A stretch of DNA of 64,000 nt, from NCBI RefSeq assembly GCF_024137965.1, contig NZ_CP099975.1, forward strand, positions 1,302,001 through 1,366,000. The letters are read 5' to 3'. Below the pieces are notes generated by a model. The model ran no database searches. It had not been told where the DNA came from and saw only the letters and a list, made by a program, of their open reading frames with translations. The stretch comes from Halomonas sp. Y3 (GTDB taxonomy: Bacteria; Pseudomonadota; Gammaproteobacteria; Pseudomonadales; Halomonadaceae). Both the position numbers and the translations under genes were made by a program. The stretch's first letter is position 1, and each line of letters starts with the position of its first letter. Positions 55,459 through 64,000 of this stretch are shown piece by piece.

Positions 55459-56540
55459 GAGTCGCCACGCTCGCGATCGAGACGGTCCTGTCGCTCGAGA
55501 CGCAGGGCCTCGCGCTCCTGGTCTCTGGCGGCCTTGCGGGCGCGCTCGGCGGCTTCCTGCTCGGCCTCGAAGTGGTCGTAGGCCTCGATGATGCGTTGCA
55601 CCAGGGGGTGGCGCACCACGTCCTTGGCGGCGAAGTGGGTGGTGCCGATGCCGGGGGTGCCCTTGAGCACCTCCATGACCTGGATCAGGCCGGAGCTCTG
55701 GCCCCGGGGCAGGTCGACCTGGGTGACGTCCCCGGTGATCACCGCGGTGGAGCCGAAGCCGATGCGGGTGAGGAACATCTTCATCTGCTCGCGAGTGGTG
55801 TTCTGGCTCTCGTCGAGGATGATGAAGGCGTTGTTGAGGGTGCGCCCGCGCATATAGGCCAGCGGAGCGATCTCGATCACCTGGCGCTCGATCAGCTTGG
55901 CCACCTGCTCGAAGCCGATCATCTCGTAGAGGGCGTCGTAGAGCGGCCGCAGGTAGGGGTCGATCTTCTGGGCCAGGTCGCCGGGGAGGAAGCCGAGCTT
56001 CTCGCCGGCCTCCACCGCCGGGCGCACCAGCAGGATGCGGCGCACCTCCTGCTGGTTGAGCGCCTCCACCGCGGCGGCCACGGCCAGGTAGGTCTTGCCG
56101 GTGCCCGCCGGGCCGATGCCGAAGTTGATGTCGTGAGCGCGGATGCTCTGCACATAGGCCTGCTGGTTGAGGCCCCGCGGCTTGATCAGGGTGCGCGGGG
56201 TGCGCAGCAGCACCTCGTCGCCGCCTTCGCCGCCCTCTTCCTCTTCCAGCGCCTCTAGGCCGGACTCCTGGAGGAAGAGATGCACGGTGTCCGGTTCCAG
56301 GTCGCTGGCTTCGGTTTCCCGATAGAGGTGCTCGAGCACGTTGGCGGCGGCCTTGACTCGGGCCATGGGGCCGGCCAGCTGGAAGATGTTGCCGCGGTTG
56401 CGCAGGGTGATGCCGAGGCGCGTTTCCACCAGCTTGAGGTGCTCGTCGCGCTGACCGCACAGGTTGGCGAGGCGGCGAGGATCGTTGGGCTCGAGGTTCA
56501 GGGTGATGATGCGATTGGCCTGAGAGGATGGCTGGCTCAA
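55455..56540 (-). CDS. ybeZ: PhoH-like ATPase YbeZ
   Basis: A 361-residue PhoH-family protein with a KH-like N-terminal region and a P-loop ATPase domain (Walker [17 protein letters not shown]). It works with YbeY in rRNA metabolism, consistent with the overlapping genes. The C-terminal ~45 residues are highly charged ([17 protein letters not shown]). The start appears to be TTG at 56540 ([13 protein letters not shown]), judged by N-terminal similarity to relatives; the ribosome site is weak. Confidence 0.92.
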   Translation of the reverse strand: MSQPSSQANRIITLNLEPNDPRRLANLCGQRDEHLKLVETRLGITLRNRGNIFQLAGPMARVKAAANVLEHLYRETEASDLEPDTVHLFLQESGLEALEEEEGGEGGDEVLLRTPRTLIKPRGLNQQAYVQSIRAHDINFGIGPAGTGKTYLAVAAAVEALNQQEVRRILLVRPAVEAGEKLGFLPGDLAQKIDPYLRPLYDALYEMIGFEQVAKLIERQVIEIAPLAYMRGRTLNNAFIILDESQNTTREQMKMFLTRIGFGSTAVITGDVTQVDLPRGQSSGLIQVMEVLKGTPGIGTTHFAAKDVVRHPLVQRIIEAYDHFEAEQEAAERARKAARDQEREALRLERQDRLDRERGDS

Positions 56541-56623
56541 GGCTGGCGGGTCCCGTGGAAGATGAATTTAGGGCAGCTTACTGCCCCGACGCGCGCCGGG
56601 GCAATACGACGCTGGGAGCGGCC

Positions 56624-57966
56624 TCAGTAGACCGCCGGGGAGGCGAGCTCGCCGCGCAGGGAGTTGGGCAGCGCCTCGCTGATCTCCACATCGACGAAGA
56701 GGCCGATCAGCTCGGTGGGGTTGGGGGCGCGGAAGTTGACCACCCGGTTGTTCTCGGTGCGGCCGGAGAGCTGGCCCGGGTCCTTGGGCGAGAAGCCGGT
56801 GACCAGGATCCGCTGGGTGGTGCCCACCATGCGCCGGCTGATCTGCATCGCCTGCTGGTTGATACGCTCCTGAAGGATCGCCAGGCGCTGCTTCTTGACC
56901 GCCTCAGGGGTGTCATCCTCGAGGGAGGCCGCCGGGGTGCCCGGGCGTGCCGAGTAGACAAAGCTGAAGGAGTGGTCGAAGCCGATACGATGGATCAGGT
57001 CCATGGTGGCGGCGAAATCCTCGTCGCTCTCGCCGGGGAAGCCGACGATAAAGTCCGAGGAGAAGCTGATATCCGGGCGCAGGGCGCGGATGCGCTCCAT
57101 CTTCTCGATGTACTCGTCGGCGGTATGGCCGCGCTTCATGGCAGAGAGGATCCGGTCGGAGCCGGACTGCACCGGCAGGTGCAGGTGGCTGACCAGCTCC
57201 GGAATCTCGCCGAAGGCCTCGATCAGGCTGTCGGAGAACTCCACCGGGTGGGAGGTGGTGAAGCGGATGCGGTCGATGCCCTCCACCGCCGCCACGCAGC
57301 CGATCAGCTCGGCCAGGTCGATCTCGTCGCCCAGCTGGTTGAGCCCGCGGTAGGCGTTGACGTTCTGGCCCAGCAGGTTGATCTCGCGCACGCCCTGGTC
57401 GGCCAGGTGGATCACCTCGTCCATCACCGCCTCGAAGGGGCGCGAGACCTCCTCGCCGCGGGTGTAGGGCACCACGCAGAAGGTGCAGTACTTGGAGCAC
57501 CCCTCCATCACCGAGACGAAGGCGGTGGCGCCGTCGGAGCTCGGCTTGGGCAGGTGGTCGAACTTCTCGACCTCCGGGAAGGTGACGTCCACCACCGAGA
57601 TCTGGTTCTGCTGGCGGGCGTCGAGCATGGAGGGGACCCGGTGCAGGGTCTGGGGGCCGAAGACCATGTCCACATGGGGGCCCGCTTGCGCAGCGCCTCG
57701 CCCTCCTGGCTGGCCACGCAGCCGCCCACCCCGATCACCAGGTCGGGGTTGGCCTCCTTGAGCTTCTTCCAGCGTCCCAGCTGGTGGAACACCTTCTCCT
57801 GGGCCTTTTCGCGGATGGAGCAGGTGTTGAGCAGGATGACGTCGGCCTCGCGCTCGTCGTCGGTGAGCTCGAGCCGGTGAGATTCGCCGAGCAGATCCGC
57901 CATGCGAGCGGAATCGTACTCGTTCATCTGGCAGCCGTGCGTCTTGATGAAGAGTTTCTTCGCCAT
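56624..57966 (-). pseudogene. miaB: tRNA methylthiotransferase MiaB, split by a one-base frameshift
   Basis: Radical-SAM enzyme that methylthiolates isopentenyl-A37 of tRNA. The N-terminal frame (57966 to the frameshift) has [19 protein letters not shown] and [19 protein letters not shown]. The C-terminal frame resumes as [12 protein letters not shown] and has the radical-SAM motif CSKYCTFC, then a TRAM domain. One G is missing in the plus-strand run at 57676-57680: restoring it gives [11 protein letters not shown] and a normal 447-residue protein. Either a real mutation or an assembly error in a homopolymer. The first gene of the phoH-ybeY-corC-lnt run. Confidence 0.9.
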
Positions 57967-58109
57967 AGGAGAGAGTGGGCCGTGCCTTGGAAAAGTAGCC
58001 GCATATTGTACGCTCCGGCGCGCGGTGGAGCCAGCATGGGCCGTCGGCCCCGGGAGTGTGCTACCCTTGCGCTCTTGTCGGAACACCGTGTCGAGGAACA
58101 CTCAGCACC

Positions 58110-58439
58110 ATGGCGGCAAAGCCGATCTATCGGGTGGTTTTCCACCAGCAGGGCGAGGTGTGGGAGCTCTACGCTCGCGAAATCTTCCAGAGCGACCTGT
58201 GGGGCTTCATCGAGGTGGAGGAGTTCGTCTTCGAGGACGCCTCCAAGCTGGTGGTGGACCCCACGGCGGACAAGCTCAGGCGCACCTTCGAGGGGGTGAG
58301 CCGCAGCTACCTGCCGCTCAATGCTATCGTGCGCATCGACGAGGTGGAGCGCGAGGGGCCGCCGCGGGCGGTCAAGAGCGAGGGGCGGGTCACCGAGTTC
58401 CCGCGCTCTTTCGCGCCGCCGTCGCCGCCGGAGCGCTGA
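58110..58439 (+). CDS. DUF1820 family protein
   Basis: A 109-residue protein of the DUF1820 family: MAAKPIYRVVFHQQGEVWEL, then LWGFIEVEEFVFE and a conserved LPLNAIVRIDEVE. Function is unknown. The family is short, cytoplasmic and common in gammaproteobacteria. I start at 58110; a longer frame exists but lacks support. It is divergent from miaB. The 232 bases downstream hold no gene I can support, but do contain paired DnaA-box-like sites. Confidence 0.85.
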   Translation: MAAKPIYRVVFHQQGEVWELYAREIFQSDLWGFIEVEEFVFEDASKLVVDPTADKLRRTFEGVSRSYLPLNAIVRIDEVEREGPPRAVKSEGRVTEFPRSFAPPSPPER

Positions 58440-58526
58440 GGATGTGCTGGTCACGAAATGATCAGTTGGCGCCGAGGGCAGGCCCCATGCTGCCGAGCGG
58501 CGCCTTTCCAGCGGTTTTCCCGACAC

Positions 58527-58549
58527 TTGTCCACAGCAGCTGTGGAAAA
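58527..58549. promoter_or_regulatory. Inverted pair of DnaA-box-like sites
   Basis: TTGTCCACA (58527-58535) and, inverted, TGTGGAAAA (58541-58549) each differ from the TTATCCACA box at one position. They form a palindrome around TCCACAG-CAG-CTGTGGA in the gap before the SH3 gene. Binding is not shown; the palindrome might serve another regulator. Confidence 0.35.
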
Positions 58550-58671
58550 GCCTCTGCGGATCACGACCCCCTAAAGGGCGGCTGTCTCATCGCGGTGGCG
58601 CCGGCAGGAGGCCGGTGCCCGCTTCCGGTCACGCCAGAGTGGAACCCCGCCAGCTTCAGCAGGATGACGGC

Positions 58672-59298
58672 ATGACACGATACGATCTCAAACGACTCTC
58701 CCTGGGCCTGGCCCTGGGGCTCCTGACGCTTCCCGTGCAGGCTCAGGAGAGCGACGCGACCCACTGGGTCAGCGACTCCATCACCACCTATGTGCGCAGC
58801 GGTCCCACCGACGGCTACCGCATCGTCGGCACCCTCACCGCCGGTGAGCCGGTCACCCTGCTGGAAACCAGCGGGAACTACAGCCGCGTGCAGAACGGCG
58901 GCGGCAACACCGTCTGGGTGCTCTCCAGCGAGCTCCAGGAGACCCCCAGCGCCCAGGTGCGCCTGCCCGCGCTCGAACGCCAGGTGGCCGAACTGACCGC
59001 CGAGCTCGACGGCATCAACGAGCAGTGGGAGAGCCGCACCGAGGCGCAGCGCGCGACCCTCGAGACCCGCGAGTCGCGTATCGCCGACCTCGAGACGCGC
59101 AACCGCGAGCTCGATGCCGAGGCGGAGCAGGCGCGCCAGACCATTCGCCAGCTGCAGGCTCGCCTGGATACCCAAGAGGAGGACCTGCTGATGCGCTACT
59201 TCATGTACGGCGGTGGGGTAGCCGGTGCCGGCCTGCTGGTGGGGCTGATCGTGCCACACCTGCCGCGCCGCAAGCGCAAGCGCGACCGCTGGTTCTGA
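58672..59298 (+). CDS. SH3-domain and coiled-coil membrane protein (TIGR04211/YgiM-like)
   Basis: A 208-residue exported protein: signal peptide (about residues 1-23, ending PVQAQ), a bacterial SH3 domain (about 28-90, [20 protein letters not shown]), a coiled coil (about 100-170, with repeats such as [20 protein letters not shown]), and a C-terminal membrane helix ([20 protein letters not shown]) followed by basic residues RRKRKRDRW. This matches the TIGR04211 group and E. coli YgiM. The function is uncertain; the shape suggests a periplasmic protein anchored in the inner membrane. The tpm frame begins ten bases after its stop. Confidence 0.9.
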   Translation: MTRYDLKRLSLGLALGLLTLPVQAQESDATHWVSDSITTYVRSGPTDGYRIVGTLTAGEPVTLLETSGNYSRVQNGGGNTVWVLSSELQETPSAQVRLPALERQVAELTAELDGINEQWESRTEAQRATLETRESRIADLETRNRELDAEAEQARQTIRQLQARLDTQEEDLLMRYFMYGGGVAGAGLLVGLIVPHLPRRKRKRDRWF

Positions 59299-59308
59299 GG
59301 AGATGCCC

Positions 59309-59945
59309 ATGGCCAATGAGTGGCTCGAGCGCTGGCGCGAGGGGCGCATCGGCTTCCACCGCGACCGCCCCCATCCCATGCTGGTCAACCACTGGCCGGC
59401 CCTTGGGGTCAGGCCCGGCACCAAGGTGCTGGTGCCGCTCTGCGGCAAGAGCCTGGACATGCGCTGGCTGGCCGGCCAGGCCCACCCGGTGCTGGGCATC
59501 GAGCTGGCGCCGGAGGCGATCGAGCAGTTCATGGCCGAGGGGAGGGGTGACGACCCGCTATCCCCAGGCCGGCTTCCAGGTCTGCCGACAGGGCAGCGTG
59601 GAGCTCTGGTGCGGGGACTTCTTCCATTTCCATATCGAGCAGGCGGCGGAGATCGGCGCCTTCTACGATCGCGCCTCCCTGATTGCCCTGCCGCCGGCCA
59701 CGCGCCAGCGCTACGCCTTTCACCTGGCCCAGCTGGTGCCGCCGGGCAGCCGCGGCCTGCTGATCAGCCTGGAGCGGGAGCCGGGCGATGAGGGCGGGCC
59801 GCCCTTCAGCGTGCTGCCTGACGAGGTGCGCGATCTCTTCACCCCCAACTTCCAGGTCACCCTGCTGGAGCAGGGGGAGCCGGAGCCCGGCCGCGGCTTT
59901 CGGGAGAGCGCCTGGGCGCTGGTGCGCCGCGGGCCGCTGGAGTAG
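59309..59945 (+). pseudogene. tpm: Thiopurine S-methyltransferase family, split by a one-base frameshift
   Basis: S-adenosylmethionine-dependent methyltransferase of the thiopurine/tellurite-methylating family. The first frame reads [19 protein letters not shown] and contains [16 protein letters not shown]; the second reads [23 protein letters not shown] and ends ESAWALVRRGPLE. Removing the A at 59543 (GAGGGGAGGGGTG) gives [12 protein letters not shown] and a continuous protein of about 211 residues. GAGGAG suits the ATG at 59309. Either decay or sequencing error; no other disruption is visible. Confidence 0.87.
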
Positions 59946-59960
59946 CCGTGACCACGACAT

Positions 59961-59993
59961 GCAGCGAGGGCGCCCGCCGGGCGCCCTCGCTGC
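59961..59993. terminator. Bidirectional hairpin between tpm and yajG-like gene
   Basis: Stem GCAGCGAGGGCGCCC / GGGCGCCCTCGCTGC (15 bp, loop GCC) between converging genes. No T run. Confidence 0.65.
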
Positions 59994-60036
59994 GTTAGGC
60001 GTGCCGCGCCGAGATGGCCGGGCGACCGTGGGGGGC

Positions 60037-60642
60037 TCAACGCGCCAGCAGCTGGCCCAGCTCCGGGTCCCGGAAAGCACGGTTCAGGCCGTCGGAGAGC
60101 AGGTCGTTGACCATGCGGGTATTGGTGTCGCGGTCCGGACGCACCGCATAGCTCTGGGTGCGTCGAGAGGTGTAGGTGCCGGTATAGGTATTGCCGCCGT
60201 TGCGCGCCTCGGCCACGAAGACCGCCTCCAGGCGTGCCTCATCGATCACCGGGCGGCTCTGGCCGCGCTCGTAGCCCAGGTGGTCCAGGGTCAGGGTCAG
60301 GCTGGGGCGATTCGGGGCGCTCTCGGTGGTGGGGGAGAAACCCATGTCGCGCACTGCGCGCTCGGCCTCCCGCTGCAGGTGGGGGGTCAGCTCATGGGCG
60401 TTGACGGTGATGGTGGCGGTGGACATGGCGCTGCCGGTGCGGGTGCCGATCACCTCGCTGTCGCGCCCGTCCACGGCGATCACCGTCACCGCCTGGCCGC
60501 TGCCGCTCACCGGCACCTCGGCGCTGCGCTGGGGGCTGAGCTGCAGGTAGTGGGGGCTGGCGCAGGCGGCGAGCAGGCCGGCGGCGAGCAGGCCGGCAGA
60601 GAGACGAAGGAGGGCGGTACGAAGGCGATGGGGGCGCGGCAT
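60037..60642 (-). CDS. YajG-like lipoprotein
   Basis: A 201-residue lipoprotein: signal peptide with the lipobox LLAAC at about residues 23-27, followed by YLQLSPQRS. The remaining body resembles YajG-family lipoproteins (YajG/LpoB-like fold), with VIGTRTGSAMSTATI and RPSLTLTLDHLGYER. YajG of E. coli has no firm role. It stands alone, divergent from the GNAT gene. The strand is closed by the tpm-side hairpin. Confidence 0.83.
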   Translation of the reverse strand: MPRPHRLRTALLRLSAGLLAAGLLAACASPHYLQLSPQRSAEVPVSGSGQAVTVIAVDGRDSEVIGTRTGSAMSTATITVNAHELTPHLQREAERAVRDMGFSPTTESAPNRPSLTLTLDHLGYERGQSRPVIDEARLEAVFVAEARNGGNTYTGTYTSRRTQSYAVRPDRDTNTRMVNDLLSDGLNRAFRDPELGQLLAR

Positions 60643-60770
60643 GGTGGGCTCCGGTGCGGCGAATCAGGACAGGCCGACAGTATAGCGGCGTGCGCACCGC
60701 GGCTGGAATTCCTGCCCCCGGAGCGGCGGGTCAACGGTACACTGTGGGGAAACGCTTTGGGAGACCACTC

Positions 60771-61199
60771 ATGCTTCGTCATGCTCGCCCGGACGAGATT
60801 CCGCTGCTGGCCGATCTCTGGCTCAGGGCGTCGCTGCGCGCCCACGACTTCATCCCCGCTGAGTTCTGGGTGTCCCACCGGGATGCCATGGCCGCCGAGC
60901 ACCTGCCCGGCGCCGACGAGCTGCTGGTGCTGGAAGCAGAGGGGCGGCTGATCGGCTTCGCCGCCCTCAACGGAGAGCGGCTGGAGGCGCTCTTCATCGA
61001 CCCCGAGGTCCAGAGCTATGGCTACGGCTCCCGGCTGATGGCGGAGGCCATGGCCCGCCATCGTCGCCTGACGCTCTGCGTCTTCTCCCGCAACGTGCGG
61101 GCGGTCTCCTTCTATCGCCGCCTGGGGTTCCGGGAGCTCGAGGAGCGCCTCGAGCCTCTTACCGGCGAGGCCGAGACCCTGATGCTCTGGGAGCGGTGA
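60771..61199 (+). CDS. GNAT family N-acetyltransferase (YjaB-like)
   Basis: A 142-residue acetyltransferase with the opening LRHARPDEIPLLADLWLRAS, motif A ALFIDPEVQSYGYGSRLM (QSYGYG for the usual QxxGxG) and motif B RNVRAVSFYRRLGF. E. coli YjaB is the nearest I can name; its substrate is not certain. The ATG at 60771 is preceded by GGGAGA. It converges on cysA with a four-base gap. Confidence 0.88.
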   Translation: MLRHARPDEIPLLADLWLRASLRAHDFIPAEFWVSHRDAMAAEHLPGADELLVLEAEGRLIGFAALNGERLEALFIDPEVQSYGYGSRLMAEAMARHRRLTLCVFSRNVRAVSFYRRLGFRELEERLEPLTGEAETLMLWER

Positions 61200-61202
61200 G
61201 CC

Positions 61203-62312
61203 TCAGGCCGCCCTGGCCAGGGGGCTCAGGGCCGGGGCCGGAGAGGCATCGGGAAATCGGTGCCAGCGCCTGGGGATAGCGAAGAGCCGCTGGCCCCGAG
61301 TGAGCCCCAGGCGCTCATAGTCGGCGTGGCGCACGGTGGCAAGCCAGGGCTCGCCCAGCCAGTCCGCGGCCAGCTCCACGCGCACCTCGGCGCCTACCGG
61401 GGAGGTGGCTGTCACCGTGACCGGCAGGTGGGCCTCCGGGGTGGGGGCGGAAGCGAGCCGCAGCTCGTGGGGGCGCAGCAGCAGCTCCTCCGAGCCGTCG
61501 GGCAGCTCCACCGAGAGGCGCGCCTCGCCGCAGGTGAGGGTGCCGTCGCGCACCTCCCCCTCCAGATGGTTCACGTCGCCCAGGAACTCGAAGACGAAAC
61601 GGTTGGCCGGTGACCGGTAGACCGCGTCCGGGGTGTCGATCTGCTCGATGCGGCCGTTGCTCATCACCGCCACCCGGTCGGAGAGCTCGAGTGCCTCCTC
61701 CTGGTCGTGGGTCACAAAGAGGCTGGTGAAGCCCAGCTCGTCGTGGAGGTGGCGCAGCCAGCGGCGCAGGTCCTGGCGCACCTTGGCGTCGAGTGCCCCG
61801 AAGGGTTCGTCGAGCAGCAGCACATCGGGGCGCAGGGCCAGCGCCCGGGCCAGGGAGACCCGCTGCTGCTGGCCGCCGGAGAGCTGGGCCGGATAGCGGT
61901 GGGCCAGCTGCTCGAGCTGCACCATCTCCAGCAGGCGGTGGACCCGGGCGCGGATCTCGCCGCTGGTGGGCCGGTTCCTGCGCGGCATCACGGTAAGGCC
62001 GAAGGCGACGTTGTCGAACACCGTCATGTGGCGAAACAGCGCGTAGTGCTGGAAGACGAAGCCGATGCGCCGGTCGCGGACGTGGACGTTGGTGACGTCG
62101 CGCTCGCCGAAGAGGATGCGCGCGCCGCCGTCCGGGTCGGCGTGCTCGAGGCCGGCGATGATGCGCAGCAGGGTGGTCTTGCCCGAGCCCGAGGGGCCGA
62201 GCAGGCCGACCAGCTCGCCGTCGTGGATATCCAGGTTCACCGGCTCCAGCGCTTGGGTGCGCTGGCGACCGCTGCCGAAGTGCTTGCCGATGTTGTGTAG
62301 ACGAATGCTCAT
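61203..62312 (-). CDS. cysA: Sulfate/thiosulfate ABC transporter ATP-binding protein
   Basis: ATPase that powers sulfate and thiosulfate import. Walker A is [14 protein letters not shown], the ABC signature is [15 protein letters not shown] and Walker B is [14 protein letters not shown]-terminal TOBE-like region completes 369 residues. I start at the ATG at 62312 ([15 protein letters not shown]), which overlaps the cysW stop by four bases. The gene order cysT-cysW-cysA and short overlaps show a single transport operon. Confidence 0.95.
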   Translation of the reverse strand: MSIRLHNIGKHFGSGRQRTQALEPVNLDIHDGELVGLLGPSGSGKTTLLRIIAGLEHADPDGGARILFGERDVTNVHVRDRRIGFVFQHYALFRHMTVFDNVAFGLTVMPRRNRPTSGEIRARVHRLLEMVQLEQLAHRYPAQLSGGQQQRVSLARALALRPDVLLLDEPFGALDAKVRQDLRRWLRHLHDELGFTSLFVTHDQEEALELSDRVAVMSNGRIEQIDTPDAVYRSPANRFVFEFLGDVNHLEGEVRDGTLTCGEARLSVELPDGSEELLLRPHELRLASAPTPEAHLPVTVTATSPVGAEVRVELAADWLGEPWLATVRHADYERLGLTRGQRLFAIPRRWHRFPDASPAPALSPLARAA

Positions 62313-63136
62313 GGGTGGGCCTCCTGGCGCGCGGCGCGCCATTCCAGCGTGGCCTTGGCGGCCAGGGTGAGCAGGGCAATCAGCGCCAGCAGCGATGCGC
62401 TGGCGAAGGCCCCCACGGTGTTGTAGTCCTGATAGAGCTGCTCCAGGTGCAGCGGCAGGGTATTGGTCTGGCCGCGGATGGCCCCGGAGACCACCGAGAC
62501 GGCGCCGAATTCGCCCACCGCCCGGGCGTTGGTCAGGATCACCCCGTAGAGCAGTGCCCAGCGGATATTAGGCAGGGTGACCCGGCGGAAGATGGTCCAG
62601 CCCGGCGCGCCCAGGGTCACGGCGGCCTCTTCCTCCCGGGAGCCCTGGGCCTGCATCAGCGGGATCAGCTCCCGGGCCACGAAGGGGCAGGTGACGAAGA
62701 TGGTGACCAGCAGGATGCCCGGCCAGGCGAACATCAGCTGGATGTCATGGCCGTCGAGCCAGCCGCCCAGCCAGCCGTTGCGCCCGTAGAGCAGCAGGTA
62801 GACCAGGCCCGCCACCACCGGCGAGACCGCGAAGGGGATGTCGATCAGGGTCTGCAGCAGGCGGCGGCCGGGAAAGGCAAAGCGGGTCACCAGCCAGGCC
62901 AGGGCCACGCCGAACACCAGGCAGACCGGAATGGTCAGCACCGTGATGAAGAGCGTCAGGCCGATGGCCGCTACCGTGTAGCGGTCGCTGACGTTGCTCC
63001 AGAAGACGCCCATGCCCTGGGCGAAGGCCTGGGCGAAGATCGCCACCAGCGGCAGCAGCAGGAAGAGCGCGGCCAGGGCGACCGCGGCCAGGATCAGGGT
63101 GCGGCGCACCCCGGGAGCATCACCGATACGTTGCAT
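62309..63136 (-). CDS. cysW: Sulfate ABC transporter permease CysW
   Basis: A 275-residue inner-membrane permease with six helices and the EAA-type cytoplasmic loop [22 protein letters not shown]. It forms the pore with CysT. The segment [15 protein letters not shown] is typical of CysW. It overlaps cysT by one base (TGATG) and cysA by four. Confidence 0.94.
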   Translation of the reverse strand: MQRIGDAPGVRRTLILAAVALAALFLLLPLVAIFAQAFAQGMGVFWSNVSDRYTVAAIGLTLFITVLTIPVCLVFGVALAWLVTRFAFPGRRLLQTLIDIPFAVSPVVAGLVYLLLYGRNGWLGGWLDGHDIQLMFAWPGILLVTIFVTCPFVARELIPLMQAQGSREEEAAVTLGAPGWTIFRRVTLPNIRWALLYGVILTNARAVGEFGAVSVVSGAIRGQTNTLPLHLEQLYQDYNTVGAFASASLLALIALLTLAAKATLEWRAARQEAHP

Positions 63137-63999
63137 CAGCCGCGTCCTCCGTGCAGTCGCTTGATGAAGCGCCCCTGCCAGACGTTGATGGCCAGCAGCA
63201 GCGCCAGCGAGACGAAGAGCACCACCGAGGCGATGGCCGAAGCGCCGGCGTAGTCGTACTCCTGCAGGCGCACGAAGATCATCAGCGCGGTGATCTCGGT
63301 CTCATAGGGCATGTTGCCGGCGATGAAGATGATGGCGCCGAACTCGCCCAGCGAGCGCACGAAGGCCAGGCCCGTACCGGTCACCAGCGCCGGCCAGAGG
63401 TGGGGCAGGATCACCCGGCGAAAGGCCGTGGCATCGCTGGCACCCAGGGTCAGCGCCGCCTCGTCCACCTCGGCGGGCAGGTCTTCCAGTACCGGCTGCA
63501 CGGTGCGCACCACGAAGGGAATGCTGGTGAAGGCCATGGCGAGCGCGATGCCCACCCAGGTGTAGGCCACCTCCAGGCCCAGCGGCTCGAGCAGCCGCCC
63601 CATCCAGCCGTTGCTGGCGTAGAGGGTGGCCAGAGTGATGCCCGCCACTGCCGTGGGCAGGGCGAAGGGCAGGTCCATCAGCGCATCGAGCAGGCGCTTG
63701 CCGGGAAACTCGTAGCGCACCAGCACCCAGGCCAGCAGCAGACCGAAGGCCGCGTTGACCAGCGCCGCCACCGCGGCGGCGCCGATGGTCACCGTATAGC
63801 TGGCCACCACCCGGCCGTCGCTGATGATTGCCCAGTACTCGGCGAGGCTCAGCCCGGCCAGCTGACCGAAGAGCCCGGTCATCGGCAGCAGCAGCACCAG
63901 CGAGACAAAGGTCAGGCTGATGCCCAGCGACAGGCCGAAGCCGGGCAGCACCCGCTTGGGGGTGCGGCCGATGGCGAAGGGGAGGGCGCGGGTGCTCAT
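63136..63999 (-). CDS. cysT: Sulfate ABC transporter permease CysT/CysU
   Basis: A 287-residue partner permease with six membrane helices and the EAA loop VDEAALTLGASDATAFRRVILP split as VDEAALTLGAS and DATAFRRVILP. It also has GNMPYETEITALMIF, characteristic of CysT. The start codon lies at the window edge (63997-63999), so the gene appears complete but its upstream signals and the usual binding-protein gene are out of view. Confidence 0.94.
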   Translation of the reverse strand: MSTRALPFAIGRTPKRVLPGFGLSLGISLTFVSLVLLLPMTGLFGQLAGLSLAEYWAIISDGRVVASYTVTIGAAAVAALVNAAFGLLLAWVLVRYEFPGKRLLDALMDLPFALPTAVAGITLATLYASNGWMGRLLEPLGLEVAYTWVGIALAMAFTSIPFVVRTVQPVLEDLPAEVDEAALTLGASDATAFRRVILPHLWPALVTGTGLAFVRSLGEFGAIIFIAGNMPYETEITALMIFVRLQEYDYAGASAIASVVLFVSLALLLAINVWQGRFIKRLHGGRG

Positions 64000-64000
64000 G

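Noticed and set aside
56624..58101. miaB pieces as two separate genes
   Set aside because: One added base restores a full MiaB; neither piece alone has a complete set of domains.

Overview
This GC-rich window looks like the chromosome of a moderately halophilic gammaproteobacterium, most likely Halomonas or a close relative of the Halomonadaceae. I infer this from the gene order (orn-queG-nnr-tsaE-amiC-mutL-miaA-hfq-hflX-hflK-hflC-hisZ-purA and lnt-corC-ybeY-phoH-miaB), protein similarity as I recognise it, a class I polyhydroxyalkanoate (PHA) cluster, and a DUF1538 membrane protein of a family linked to cation/proton antiport in Halomonas. No search was run. I see no rRNA, tRNA, CRISPR array or prophage. 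Apart from one nested mobile element, the window is densely packed core genome.

Layout. 1-15 kb: RNA and tRNA maintenance, cell wall and repair genes (orn, queG, nnr, tsaE, amiC, mutL, miaA, hfq, hflX, hflKC, hisZ, purA). 15-22 kb: cobO, an ATP-grasp/RLAN protein divergent from a GNAT acetyltransferase, yajQ, a DUF454 protein and pepN. 21.8-24.3 kb: a minus-strand operon of DUF1538 transporter, PII-like protein, CBS protein and a small membrane protein, the best candidate for a little-studied system. 24.5-28 kb: lemA, an M48 peptidase, an acidic repeat lipoprotein and a cold-shock gene. 28.5-39 kb: LysE exporter, slt, two hotdog thioesterases, htpG with a heat-shock type promoter, pntAB, gpsA, sixA. 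39-43 kb: an AEC transporter coupled to an unlisted 34-residue membrane protein, then three overlapping serine hydrolase genes.

43.2-46.7 kb: an IS4-type insertion sequence with 18-bp inverted repeats and an 11-bp target duplication. A group II intron of about 1,985 bp sits exactly at the inner edge of its left repeat. The insertion sequence lies at the stop codon of an Smr gene and leaves both neighbours intact. Its transposase is frameshifted.

46.7-64 kb: smr, prmB, aroC; the PHA genes (DUF6489, phasin, phaC); the minus-strand lnt-corC-ybeY-phoH-miaB run; DUF1820, an SH3/coiled-coil protein, tpm, a YajG-like lipoprotein, a GNAT protein, and cysA-cysW-cysT for sulfate uptake, with cysT complete at the window edge. 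miaB and tpm each carry a one-base frameshift in a G-rich tract, which could be real decay or assembly error.
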